Assembly: GCF_024753285.1 (NCBI RefSeq)
Contig: NZ_JANUGW010000029.1
Location: forward strand, 1-64,000
Reading direction: 5' to 3'
Length of the DNA stretch: 64,000 nucleotides
DNA from: Massilia pinisoli
GTDB taxonomy: Bacteria > Pseudomonadota > Gammaproteobacteria > Burkholderiales > Burkholderiaceae_D
Part shown: piece after piece, positions 9,057 through 16,969 of the stretch
Layout: the number at the start of each line of letters is the position of its first letter
Position numbering within the stretch: position 1 is the stretch's first letter
Program-made: the position numbers and the translations under genes
The notes under the pieces: model-generated
Seen by the model: only the letters and a program-made list of their open reading frames with translations
What the model was told of the DNA's origin: nothing
The model's database searches: none

Positions 9057-10712
9057 GTGTCCAACATCGACAAACCGAAGATTCTCGTCGTCAACGACGA
9101 TGCCGCCAGCCTGCTTGCATTGACGAGCCTCCTGGAGCAATGGGCCGACGAAAGCAATTACGAAGTCTTGTCCGCGCGCTCCGGGCAGGACGCGCTGCGC
9201 GAAGTGCTGCGCCACGATTTCGCCGTGATCCTGCTGGACGTGAACATGCCCGGCATGGACGGCTTCGAGACGGCCGAGGCGATCCACCAGCGCCCTCGCT
9301 CGGCCGACATCCCGATCATTTTCGTGACGGCCTTCCTGGCCGACGAGATCGACCGCCTGAAGGCCTACCAGCGCGGCGCCGCCGATTTCCTGTTCACGCC
9401 CGTCATCCCGCAGGTGTTGCGCGCCAAGGTGCAGGTGTTCGTCGCGCTGGCAATGAAGAACGACCAGCTCAAGCGCCAGGCCGAGAAACTGTCGCAGCGC
9501 ACGACCGAACTCATCGCAACCAATAAGCGCCTCGTGCGCGAGATGGAAGAGCGCCGCGCGGCCGAACGCACGAGCAGCGCGAAGGACGAATTCCTCGCGA
9601 TGCTGGGCCATGAATTGCGCAATCCGCTGTCCGCCATCAGCAGCGCGTCGTCGCTGCTGGGCATGCCGGGTGTCGGGCCCGATTCCGTCGGCCGCGCGCG
9701 CGTCATCATCCAGCGCCAGAGCCAGCACCTGTCGCGCATCGTCGACGACCTGCTCGACCTGTCGCGCGCCATGTCGGGCAAGATCCTACTGTCGCGCAAG
9801 CGCCTCGACATCGCGACGCTCGTATCGAGCTGCCTCGACACGTTCCGCGCCACGGGCCGCACGAATGGCTACGACATCGATGCGCAACTGACGCCGGGCT
9901 GGGTCGACGGCGATGCGACGCGGCTGGAACAGATCGCGACGAATCTCATCGACAACGCGCTCAAGTACACGCCGGCCGGCGGGCGCATCGAGATCACCGT
10001 CGCGGCGATCGGCACCGAGGTCGTGCTGCGCGTCAGCGATTCCGGCGTGGGCATCGCGCCCGACCTCCTGCCGCACGTGTTCGACGTGTTCGTGCAGGGC
10101 GCGATCTCGATCGACCGCTCGCAGGGCGGCCTGGGCATCGGCCTGTCGCTCGTGCGGCGGCTCGTCGAGCTGCATGGCGGCACGGTGAGCGCGAGCAGCC
10201 CCGGCAACAGCAGCGGCAGTACGTTCGAGATCCGCCTGCCGCGCACGGAAGCCGCCGCGTCCGCGGACGCGCCCGCGCCGGAAGCGGCGCTCGAGGCCGG
10301 CAAGCCCACTGTGCTGCTGATCGAGGACAACGACGACGGCCGCGAAATGATGGCCACGATGCTGGGTACGTTCGGCTACCCCGTGCTGCAGGCCGGCGAC
10401 GGGCTGGAAGGCGTGCGCATGGCGTGCGCCCACGTGCCGGACGTCGCCCTCGTCGACATCGGGCTGCCCGGCATCGACGGCTACGAAGTGGCGCGCCGCC
10501 TGCGCCAGGAAGCGGCGACGAGCGGCGTGCGCCTGATCGCGCTGACGGGATACGGCCTGGCGGAAGACCAGCGCCGCGTGCTGGAAGCGGGCTTCGACAC
10601 GCACCTCGTCAAGCCCGTCGAACTGAATACCCTCCTCGACCAGCTGGCCAGCGTGACGGCCCGTCCGACCGGTCAGGGGTTGCCGTTGGCCCAGCCGGCA
10701 GCTGCCGGCTGA
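9057..10712 (+). CDS. hybrid sensor histidine kinase (REC-HisKA-HATPase-REC)
   Basis: A 551-residue cytoplasmic protein. The GTG at 9057 gives VSNIDKPKILVVNDD, directly entering the receiver fold; ATG 9003 is an alternative with an 18-residue extension. An N-terminal receiver (D61 in LLDVNMPGMDG; the usual lysine loop is replaced by TPVIP) is followed by a coiled-coil linker (about 140-170), HisKA with H185 in LGHELRNPLSAIS, a HATPase (NALKYT, GLGIGLSLVRRL) and a C-terminal receiver with D467 in LVDIGLPGIDG and K in HLVKPVE. A receiver-first kinase can sit in the middle of a phosphorelay. No output gene is adjacent. The gene ends within a perfect 20-bp palindrome. Confidence 0.88.
   Translation: MSNIDKPKILVVNDDAASLLALTSLLEQWADESNYEVLSARSGQDALREVLRHDFAVILLDVNMPGMDGFETAEAIHQRPRSADIPIIFVTAFLADEIDRLKAYQRGAADFLFTPVIPQVLRAKVQVFVALAMKNDQLKRQAEKLSQRTTELIATNKRLVREMEERRAAERTSSAKDEFLAMLGHELRNPLSAISSASSLLGMPGVGPDSVGRARVIIQRQSQHLSRIVDDLLDLSRAMSGKILLSRKRLDIATLVSSCLDTFRATGRTNGYDIDAQLTPGWVDGDATRLEQIATNLIDNALKYTPAGGRIEITVAAIGTEVVLRVSDSGVGIAPDLLPHVFDVFVQGAISIDRSQGGLGIGLSLVRRLVELHGGTVSASSPGNSSGSTFEIRLPRTEAAASADAPAPEAALEAGKPTVLLIEDNDDGREMMATMLGTFGYPVLQAGDGLEGVRMACAHVPDVALVDIGLPGIDGYEVARRLRQEAATSGVRLIALTGYGLAEDQRRVLEAGFDTHLVKPVELNTLLDQLASVTARPTGQGLPLAQPAAAG
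10692..10711. repeat. perfect 20-bp palindrome spanning the end of the hybrid kinase gene
   Basis: CAGCCGGCAG is followed directly by its exact reverse complement, covering the last codons before the stop at 10710-10712. It lies between convergent genes and may act in 3'-end formation, although a zero-base loop is not a standard terminator. Confidence 0.4.
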
Positions 10713-10724
10713 GCAGTCCCGGGC

Positions 10725-11231
10725 TTACAGCGTATCCATCAATTCCTGCTTGCGCATGGCCATTTCCTGGCCCAGCGCGAGCAGGTCGAGGCCGCTCTTC
10801 TTCACTTTCGGGAACATTTCCTTTTCTTCTTCCTCGACGTGGTGGTCGATCTGCTCGCCGAGCACCTTCACCTTCGCATCGAACAGCTCGTCGTCCGGCT
10901 CCATTTCCTGCAGTTGCTGGATGAGGTCCTTCGCCGCGGCGTGCTCGACGGTGGCCTCGTCGACCATGTCCTCGCCGTCCTCGATCTGTTCGCGCACGGC
11001 CGGATAAAAAATTTCTTCCTCGATCGTCGTGTGCGCGATCAGTGCCTTGCAGATTTTTTCCTTCAGCTTTTCCTTGCTCGCGCGGGCGCGGTCGCCCAAC
11101 TGCTCGAACTGCTCGAACATGTCGTGGACTTCGCGGTGGTCCGCTGTCAGCAGGGCGATGGCGTCCTGGCGCGCGGCCATGGCGTTCGACTGGGTGCCGG
11201 ACTGGGTGCCGGATTGCGATCTCGTGCTCAT
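10725..11231 (-). CDS. hemerythrin domain protein
   Basis: A 168-residue cytoplasmic four-helix protein with a hemerythrin-type di-iron ligand pattern: H32 and H36 in TADHREVHDMF, H67 with E71 in LIAHTTIEEEIFYP, then HH 130-131 and E135 in DHHVEEEEKEMFP. Such proteins bind O2, NO or report redox state. The N-terminus carries a short direct repeat (SGTQSGTQS). The start is fixed by AAGGAG eight bases upstream. A divergently oriented orphan kinase starts about 145 bases away, which makes an oxygen- or NO-related pairing possible; that link is inference only. Confidence 0.88.
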   Translation of the reverse strand: MSTRSQSGTQSGTQSNAMAARQDAIALLTADHREVHDMFEQFEQLGDRARASKEKLKEKICKALIAHTTIEEEIFYPAVREQIEDGEDMVDEATVEHAAAKDLIQQLQEMEPDDELFDAKVKVLGEQIDHHVEEEEKEMFPKVKKSGLDLLALGQEMAMRKQELMDTL

Positions 11232-11376
11232 GTGTATCTCCTTGCGTGGGGGTTGTCAGCCTTCAGCATCGCTCGAAATGCAACATCGGACTGTACGGGA
11301 ACTCACAAAGACGATTCCTGCGCCGTCTTGGCGCAAGCTGTTGTATCATCCAGAGAAACATAAATTGGTTGCTTCC

Positions 11377-12084
11377 ATGAAAGTCTCTCATCCGCCGGAT
11401 TCCGGAGAAGACAGCCAGCATGCGGCGCGCGCCGCCGAGCTGGCCGAACTCCTGGCCCACCTGACGACCTGCTGGGACGAAGAGCGGCGCCAGCTGGCGC
11501 GCCGGCTGCACGACAGTCTCGGTTCGTCGATGACGGCGCTGACGATGCACCTCGGCCTGTTGTCGCAACACTTGCACGAACAGCCGCAGCGTGACCGCGC
11601 CGCGCAGATGAAGCAACTGCTCAACAACATCATCGAGACCAACCGCAAGATGCAGTTGGCGCTCTGGAACGACAAGCTGGAATTCCTCGGCCCCAAGGCC
11701 GCCATTGCGGAACTCGTGCAGGACTGGGGCCGCGAGCACGGCATCAAGGCTCGCGCCAGCATGCCCGACGACGATCCCGACTACACGCGCGCCCAGGGCG
11801 TCGCGCTGCTGCGCTGCGCCGAGGAAGGCTTGCGCAACGTCGCCAAGCACGCGCAGGCGACGTCCGTCGACGTCATCCTCGACGACGATGGCGACCAGGC
11901 CATGCTGACCGTCCGCGACAATGGCGTCGGCCCCGGCACAGGCGGCGCCATGCCCGTGAGCTGCCACGGCTTGCGCATGCTGCGCGAACGGGCACGCGTG
12001 CTGAACGGCACGCTCACGCTGACCCCCGGCCCGGACGGTACAGGGACGGCGCTGACCTTGATCCTGCCGAAACAGACCGCCTGA
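11377..12084 (+). CDS. orphan NarX/DegS-type sensor histidine kinase
   Basis: A 235-residue soluble kinase with only the catalytic core: HisKA_3 dimerisation segment with phospho-His 45 in RRLHDSLGSSMTAL, then a HATPase (EEGLRNVAKHA N box; VRDNGVGPG; HGLRMLRERA). It has no sensor or transmembrane part. The ATG at 11377 is chosen because the long upstream open frame runs antisense through the hemerythrin gene and is compositional. Kinases of this family normally phosphorylate LuxR-type regulators; none is adjacent, so the partner lies elsewhere. Divergent from the hemerythrin gene and convergent with the NADH dehydrogenase gene. Confidence 0.82.
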   Translation: MKVSHPPDSGEDSQHAARAAELAELLAHLTTCWDEERRQLARRLHDSLGSSMTALTMHLGLLSQHLHEQPQRDRAAQMKQLLNNIIETNRKMQLALWNDKLEFLGPKAAIAELVQDWGREHGIKARASMPDDDPDYTRAQGVALLRCAEEGLRNVAKHAQATSVDVILDDDGDQAMLTVRDNGVGPGTGGAMPVSCHGLRMLRERARVLNGTLTLTPGPDGTGTALTLILPKQTA

Positions 12085-12121
12085 ACGCGGGCCGCCTGAA
12101 CGGCCGCGCCGTCGCGCCGGC

Positions 12122-13426
12122 TCAATGCAGCTTCACGATGGGCGTCGTCCTGCGAATCAGGAAGCGCCCCAGCGCCATCAGCCCGGTGCGTAACCCGCCC
12201 AGTACGGCCTGGTGATGCATCAGGTGCAGGCTCATGTACATGATGCGGGCCATGAACCCTTCCACGAACAGGCTCGCGCCGCGCAGCGACCCCATCAGGT
12301 TGCCGACCGTCGTCTCGCGGCCGATCGACACGAGCGAGCCATAGTCGCGGTAGACGTACGGGTCCTTCCGGGGCGGCCCGCCGGCGGCCTGGGCAACGAA
12401 TTCCTTGACGAGGTAGTCGGCCTGCTGGTGCGCGGCCTGGGCGCGGGGCGGGACGTGAGTGCCGTTGCCGTCCGTGCAGGCGGCGCAATCGCCCAGCGCG
12501 TACACGTCCGGTACGCCCGGCACGCGCAGGTGCGCGTCGACCTCGATCTGGCCACCCTTCGCGAGCGGCAGGCCGAGTGAGCCTAAAAATTCGGGCGCGC
12601 GGATGCCGGCCGCCCACACGCACAGGTCGGCCGGGTAGACGTTGCCCTGGTTGTCGCTGACCTGTTTCTTGTCGATGCGGCTCACGCGACAGTCCGGCAC
12701 GACGCGGATGGCACGCTGGTCGAGCAGGCGCGCGGCCGCCGTCGACACGCGCTCCGGCAACGGCGCGAGGATCCGCGGCGCGCCTTCGAGCAAGGTGATG
12801 CGCACGTCGCGCCGCACGTGCAGCCGGCGGAAGCCGTACGCGGCATAGGCCCCGGACGCTTCGCGCAATTCCGCCGCCAGCTCGACGCCTGTCGCGCCGC
12901 CGCCGATGATGACGATGTCGAGGCCGGAGTCGGCCGCGCCGTCCTCCTTCTGCTGCTCGACCTGGGCGAGCAGGCGCAACAGGCGCAGGCGGAACCGCTC
13001 CGCGTCCTCGGTGGCATTCAGGGAAATGGTGTGTTCGCGCGCGCCAGGCACGCCGAAATAATTCGACGTGCTGCCGACGGCGATCACGAGGGAACGGTAG
13101 CCGAGCGTGCGTTCGGGCAGCACTTCTTCGCCGTCACCCGGGGCCGTCACGGGCGCGATCGTGATGTGCCGCGCCGCCGCGTCGAGCGCCGTCATGGCGC
13201 CGTACACGAAAGAAAAACCGCGATCGTGCGCGAGCATCTGGTACGACAGGCCTTCCTGGTGGATGTCCAGCGTGCCCGCCGCCACCTCGTGCAGCGACGG
13301 CTTCCACACGTGGTACAGCCGGCTGTCGACGAGGGTCACCTTGTCCGGCCCCAGTTTGCGGCCCAGCTTGCAGGCGAGCTCCAGCCCGCCCGCACCGCCG
13401 CCCACGATCACGATATCGCTCTGCAA
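12122..13426 (-). CDS. ndh: type II NADH:quinone oxidoreductase (NAD(P)/FAD-dependent)
   Basis: A 434-residue flavoprotein expected to pass electrons from NADH to quinone without pumping protons. FAD-binding GGGAGGLE at residues 8-15, a second Rossmann motif IIGGGATGVELAAEL at about 172-186 for NADH, the characteristic LYHVWKPSLHEVAAG segment, and the FAD-closing motif VYALGDCAA near 310. The C-terminal 60 residues are the amphipathic membrane anchor typical of Ndh-2. Length matches the family. It overlaps no neighbour and is convergent with the orphan kinase. The symbol is by family; a related sulfide:quinone reductase is less likely given the anchor and motifs. Confidence 0.85.
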   Translation of the reverse strand: MQSDIVIVGGGAGGLELACKLGRKLGPDKVTLVDSRLYHVWKPSLHEVAAGTLDIHQEGLSYQMLAHDRGFSFVYGAMTALDAAARHITIAPVTAPGDGEEVLPERTLGYRSLVIAVGSTSNYFGVPGAREHTISLNATEDAERFRLRLLRLLAQVEQQKEDGAADSGLDIVIIGGGATGVELAAELREASGAYAAYGFRRLHVRRDVRITLLEGAPRILAPLPERVSTAAARLLDQRAIRVVPDCRVSRIDKKQVSDNQGNVYPADLCVWAAGIRAPEFLGSLGLPLAKGGQIEVDAHLRVPGVPDVYALGDCAACTDGNGTHVPPRAQAAHQQADYLVKEFVAQAAGGPPRKDPYVYRDYGSLVSIGRETTVGNLMGSLRGASLFVEGFMARIMYMSLHLMHHQAVLGGLRTGLMALGRFLIRRTTPIVKLH

Positions 13427-13505
13427 TCCTGCCTCCGTCGGTCGCGCCCGCTGTCGGGCAAACGGAAACAGTCTACTACGGGGCGCTTGAAGCGCCCGTC
13501 ACGGA

Positions 13506-14003
13506 TCAGTCGCGGTCGTGACCGTGGCCGTGTCCGTGTCCGTGACCATGGCCCTCGCCGTGGCCTTCGCCGTGGCCGCGGCCATGCTCCCAGCCTTCGC
13601 GGCCCGGACCGTCACGGTATTCGACGCGCTCGACGACGCGCGGCGCGCGGTATTCCTCGCGGTAGCCGACATGCTCGCGGTAGCGCGGCACGTACGTGTT
13701 CGTGTACCACTCGTCGCGCACGAACAGCACCGGACGGCCGCAGGCGCCGTAGCGGCCGCAGAACTTGGCCCAGTGCTTGCGGTGGCCCGGCGGTACGCGC
13801 AGATACACGGGTTCCGCGATGTACTGCGGCGCCGGCGTGATGATCACCGGCTGCGGCGCGTACACGACGGGACGGGGCACGTAGTCGCCGATGTCGATGC
13901 GGCCGTAGAAGCCGGGCTGGCCGACGCTGACGGAGACGTTGGTCTGGGCCAGCGCGGGGTACGCGGCGGCGCACAGGACTGCGCCGAAGATCAGGGATTT
14001 CAT
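13506..14003 (-). CDS. secreted protein with His/Gly/Glu-rich repeat tail
   Basis: A 165-residue exported protein with a signal peptide ending at ALA-Q near residue 20. The middle is rich in Tyr, Pro and Arg (VPPGHRKHWAKFCGRYGACG, two Cys), similar in style to small periplasmic proteins of unknown role found in this bacterial group. The C-terminal 30 residues are a GHGEGHG / GHGHGHGH run ending in DRD that could bind divalent metal; the DNA there is a tandem GHG-type repeat and may vary in length. The start at 14003 follows the signal peptide; the upstream leader is AT-rich. Function unknown. Confidence 0.75.
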   Translation of the reverse strand: MKSLIFGAVLCAAAYPALAQTNVSVSVGQPGFYGRIDIGDYVPRPVVYAPQPVIITPAPQYIAEPVYLRVPPGHRKHWAKFCGRYGACGRPVLFVRDEWYTNTYVPRYREHVGYREEYRAPRVVERVEYRDGPGREGWEHGRGHGEGHGEGHGHGHGHGHGHDRD

Positions 14004-14207
14004 AGGATGACCTCGTTATGGTTTTATATGCACAGTAGTTTATCAAACGAAACGTTGCGCCCGATTGCCTGCAACAGATGCTTACATTGTCACGACGCGG
14101 GAAAACGACAAACGCGGCGATGGGTCTCGGTTGCCGTTTCTGAACCGCCGCGAGCGGCGCGCCGCCTGCGGCCGCGTTGGGCTAAGCTGGCGCCAAAGGA
14201 GAGCGTC

Positions 14208-14336
14208 ATGAAACATCGTGCACGCTGGAGCCTGCTCCTGCTGGCCTGCCTCATGCTGGTGGCCTGCCAGGACAGGCGCGAACCGGTGAAACCCACCGTC
14301 ACCGTGGCCGCAGCCACTGCCGCCATCGCCGGCTGA
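14208..14336 (+). CDS. 42-residue putative lipoprotein
   Basis: A very small exported protein. An AAAGGAGAG Shine-Dalgarno sits just upstream of ATG 14208. The N-terminus is two-Arg positive, followed by a Leu-rich core and the lipobox LVAC, so Cys20 should be acylated. Only 22 mature residues follow, ending in an Ala-rich stretch. Comparable entericidin-like mini-lipoproteins exist, but no specific family was recognised. It lies between the His-rich protein gene (divergent) and the TPP riboswitch. Confidence 0.6.
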   Translation: MKHRARWSLLLLACLMLVACQDRREPVKPTVTVAAATAAIAG

Positions 14337-14412
14337 CGCGCCACGCGCGGCCAGCCGCCCTCTTCCGGCCCCGTCCGCGTGCCGGCGCCCTCGTTCAGCC
14401 GTTCGCAGGCGC

Positions 14413-14442
14413 TTTACCGCCGCGCCGCCCAGCGGTTAGAAT
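14413..14442 (+). promoter_or_regulatory. probable sigma-70 promoter for the TPP riboswitch transcript
   Basis: TTTACC (14413-14418) and TAGAAT (14437-14442) are separated by 18 bases. Initiation near 14449 would place the riboswitch close to the 5' end of the RNA. Confidence 0.5.
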
Positions 14443-14460
14443 CCACCCTGCCATAAGGCA

Positions 14461-14547
14461 ACGCTAGGGGTCCTGCAGCCGCACACGCGGCCCGCGGGTG
14501 AGACACACCCTTCGAACCTGATCTGGGTAATGCCAGCGAAGGGAAGC
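14461..14547 (+). promoter_or_regulatory. TPP riboswitch (THI-box)
   Basis: Shows the conserved THI-box blocks in order: CTAGGGG near the 5' end, GGGTGAGA, GAACCTGATCTGGGTAATGCC, and GCGAAGGGAA at the 3' end, with P1 formed by CGCT/AGCG. The binding sites for the pyrimidine (TGAGA) and the pyrophosphate half are present. It lies 136 bases upstream of a DadA-like flavoenzyme and should lower its expression when thiamine diphosphate is plentiful. The mechanism could be translational or terminator-based; no T-tract terminator is visible between it and the gene. Confidence 0.93.
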
Positions 14548-14626
14548 ATGCGGACACCGGTCGCGTACCGGGTCCGGCCCTCCCTTGCCGGCTCCACCCG
14601 TCACCGAGACGTCAACGAGGAGCGGC

Positions 14627-14686
14627 ATGCAGCACCACCCGGTTTCCCGCATTTCCATGTACCCAGCCGCGGCGGTACGACCATGA
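14627..14686 (+). CDS. 19-codon leader ORF coupled to the DadA-like gene
   Basis: A GAGGAG Shine-Dalgarno (14617-14622) lies four bases before ATG 14627. The frame encodes MQHHPVSRISMYPAAAVRP and stops at TGA 14684-14686, overlapping the ATG of the next gene as ATGA. The main gene has only a weak Shine-Dalgarno of its own, so translation may reach it by coupling through this leader. Riboswitch folding could therefore act on the leader's ribosome site. Coding status is inferred from the layout only. Confidence 0.45.
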   Translation: MQHHPVSRISMYPAAAVRP

Positions 14687-15939
14687 ACGTCATCGTCCTC
14701 GGTGCCGGCGTCGTCGGCACCGCCTCCGCCTGGTACCTGGCCGAAGCTGGCCACGACGTCACCGTCATCGAACGCCAGCCCGGCCCCGCCCAGGAAACGA
14801 GTTTCGCGAACGGTTGCCAGATTTCCGTGTCGCATGCGGAGCCGTGGGCCACGCCGGCCGGCCTCGTCAAGGTGCTGCGGTCGCTGGGGCGCGAGGACGC
14901 CCCGCTGCTGTTCCGCCTGCGCGCCGATCCGCTGCAATGGCGCTGGTGCCTGCAATTCGTGCGCGAGTGCGCGCCCGGGCGCGTGGCCGCGAACCTGCGC
15001 AACATCGTCGCCCTGGCCGACTACAGCCGCCGCAGCCTGCAGGCGCTGCGCGCGCAGACGGGCATCGCCTACGACGATCTCACGCGCGGCATCCTGCATT
15101 TCTATACGGACGAACGGGAATTCGCGCACGCCAGCCGCGCCGCGGCCGCGATGCGCGAGCTGGGCTGCCCGCGCATGACGGTCGATGCCGACGAGGCCGT
15201 GCGCATCGAGCCGGCGCTGGCGTCCGTGCGGCGCCACCTCGTCGGCGCCGACTTCACGGCCAGCGACGAGTCCGGCGACGTCTACCGGTTCACGTCGCAA
15301 CTGGCGGCGCGCGGCGCGGCAGCCGGCATCCGCTTCCTGTACAACACGACGGCGACGCGCCTGCGCGAAGCCGGCGGCGCAGTGGACGCCGTGGAAATCA
15401 TCGATGATGCCGGCCGGCACCGGATGCTGGAGGCGGACGCCGTCGTCGTCGCCCTGGGCAGTTTTTCCGTGCAGCTGCTCGCGCCGCTGGGCATCCGGCT
15501 GATGATCTATCCGGGCAAGGGCTATTCCGCCACCTACCCCATCGTCGACCCGCATGCGGCGCCCACGGTCTCGCTGACGGACGACGGCCACAAGCTCGTG
15601 TTTTCCCGGCTGGGCGACCGCCTGCGCGTGGCCGGCACCTGCGAGCTGAACGGTTACACGCGCGACCTGAATCCCGTGCGCTGCGCCGCCATCACGCGCC
15701 GCGTGCGCGCGCTGTTCCCCGGTGCCTGCGACTACGACGATCCGGTGTACTGGGCGGGCCTGCGGCCGCTGACGCCGTCGAACGTCCCGTACGTGGGCCG
15801 CACGCGCCTGGCGAACCTGTACTTGAACACGGGGCACGGCACGCTGGGCTGGACGATGGGATGCGGCTCCGGAAAAGCCATCGCCGACATCGTCTCCGGA
15901 CGCCGGCCGGAGGTGGATATCGCGTTTTTTGTGAACTAA
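14683..15939 (+). CDS. FAD-dependent D-amino acid dehydrogenase family protein under TPP control
   Basis: A 418-residue DadA-family flavoenzyme expected to oxidise an amine or amino acid to an imine. Rossmann FAD motif GAGVVGTASAWYLAEAGHDV from residue 6, ANGCQISVSHAEPWA active-side segment, and the C-terminal FAD motif YLNTGHGTLGWTMGCGSG. Length fits DadA (about 415-435) rather than glycine oxidase ThiO (about 370). The upstream TPP riboswitch implies a thiamine-linked role, such as providing the glycine imine for thiazole synthesis in place of ThiO, but no thiS/G/E gene follows. The ATG at 14683 overlaps the stop of the leader ORF. Confidence 0.85.
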   Translation: MNVIVLGAGVVGTASAWYLAEAGHDVTVIERQPGPAQETSFANGCQISVSHAEPWATPAGLVKVLRSLGREDAPLLFRLRADPLQWRWCLQFVRECAPGRVAANLRNIVALADYSRRSLQALRAQTGIAYDDLTRGILHFYTDEREFAHASRAAAAMRELGCPRMTVDADEAVRIEPALASVRRHLVGADFTASDESGDVYRFTSQLAARGAAAGIRFLYNTTATRLREAGGAVDAVEIIDDAGRHRMLEADAVVVALGSFSVQLLAPLGIRLMIYPGKGYSATYPIVDPHAAPTVSLTDDGHKLVFSRLGDRLRVAGTCELNGYTRDLNPVRCAAITRRVRALFPGACDYDDPVYWAGLRPLTPSNVPYVGRTRLANLYLNTGHGTLGWTMGCGSGKAIADIVSGRRPEVDIAFFVN

Positions 15940-16034
15940 TGATTACCACATATTACATTCGGTAAATTTTACATCGCGCCACGAAGTTACAAGAAGCAAG
16001 ATCCAAGGCTTTGATTTATATCAAATCGTATGTA

Positions 16035-16051
16035 TTGGAACGCGACTTGCT
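16035..16051 (+). promoter_or_regulatory. sigma-54-type promoter upstream of PEP-CTERM gene
   Basis: TTGGAACGCGACTTGCT matches the -24/-12 pattern (TTGG, then TTGC with GG-to-GC spacing of exactly 12). Only one core base differs (A for C after TGG). Initiation near 16062 leaves a short leader carrying AGGAG at 16086-16090. Exosortase/PEP-CTERM systems are often linked to the sigma-54 activator PrsR, which fits. Confidence 0.65.
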
Positions 16052-16118
16052 TTTCACGTGAATTGCACCTGACCCAGGTGTATTTAGGAGCTAGCGTGAT
16101 GAATCTACATTTCTGAAA

Positions 16119-16829
16119 GTGGCAGCCGCCGCCGCGATCCTGACCGGGGCGTCGCCGGCGTTCGCAGACCTCTTGTACGTCAACGGCGTGCAAGTGAAAG
16201 GGACGGGGCTCGGTGCCGTCTCGACCGTCGTGACCGTCCAGGACAACAATCGCCCCGGCGGTTCTGACAATGGCACCGAGTCCGGCTGCGTGACCTACTC
16301 CGGCAATCTGGCCAACGCGACGTACGACTGCCAGATGGGCTTGCAGGGTGGCGACAACACGGCCGGCAGCGCGGGCAACAACACCTACCTGCTCAGCAGC
16401 ATCACCGGCCTGACCGACGCGAGCCATCTTGGCCTCGTCGTCAACGTCAGCGAAGGCGCCCCGGCCAATGACGCCACCCTCACCGACCTGTATCTGAGCT
16501 TGTACAACAAGACAAAGGGCACGACGGAGTACTTCGCCTATACGGGGCCGGACCTGATCCTCAAGGACAGCGACGGCGTGGGCGTGTCGGGCAAGCACCG
16601 CTTCGTCCTGGACAGCGCGCAGGGCCTGGCGGCCAAGGCGTTCTGTCCCGTACTGAGCGATTGCGTGGTCGGGGGCGGCGTGCAGTTCGCGTACGGCACC
16701 ACCGAGGCGACGCCCGACACCGTGTACGTGGGCGCGTTCGAGCGCGAGTTGCCCGAACCGGCTTCGATCGCCCTGTTCGGCGCCGGCTTGCTCGCATTCC
16801 GCGCGAAGCGCCGCCAGGCAAAGAAGTAA
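16119..16829 (+). CDS. PEP-CTERM sorting domain protein, N-terminus frameshifted
   Basis: A 236-residue exported protein from GTG 16119. The C-terminus is a sorting signal: PEPASIALFGAGLLAF then Arg/Lys-rich end, recognised by an exosortase that anchors or releases the protein at the envelope, usually alongside exopolysaccharide. Mature part has two Cys pairs and many Asn/Gly/Thr. The expected initiator is ATG 16099, eight bases after AGGAG, but that frame reads MNLHF then TGA. Adding one base would give MNLHFLK joined to VAAAAAILTGASPAFA, an ideal signal peptide. As read, the protein begins inside the hydrophobic core with no basic residues. It is either a frameshift mutation, an assembly error, or restart at GTG. 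Confidence 0.75.
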   Translation: MAAAAAILTGASPAFADLLYVNGVQVKGTGLGAVSTVVTVQDNNRPGGSDNGTESGCVTYSGNLANATYDCQMGLQGGDNTAGSAGNNTYLLSSITGLTDASHLGLVVNVSEGAPANDATLTDLYLSLYNKTKGTTEYFAYTGPDLILKDSDGVGVSGKHRFVLDSAQGLAAKAFCPVLSDCVVGGGVQFAYGTTEATPDTVYVGAFERELPEPASIALFGAGLLAFRAKRRQAKK

Positions 16830-16848
16830 GCAAGGCAGCACCTGCCTC

Positions 16849-16883
16849 CAGGCGCCGTCAGGGCATGTAGCTGACGGCGCCTG
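16849..16883 (+). terminator. stem-loop terminator after the PEP-CTERM gene
   Basis: A perfect 12-bp inverted repeat CAGGCGCCGTCA / TGACGGCGCCTG with an 11-base loop lies 20 bases after the stop. Only a poor T-tract follows, so termination efficiency is uncertain. Confidence 0.55.
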
Positions 16884-16969
16884 TCAACATTCCCCATCGC
16901 GCATTCGCGTCGCGCGGCGAGGCGGCACGACAGGTTACACTGTCGCCTTTTACACACGTCACCACCGCC

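Noticed and set aside
11029-11376. N-terminal extension of the orphan kinase
   Set aside because: Runs antisense through the hemerythrin gene and past its ribosome site; composition is non-protein-like.
13510-13590. Repeat array resembling a tandem locus
   Set aside because: It is the coding sequence of the GHG-rich protein tail, not a CRISPR or intergenic repeat.
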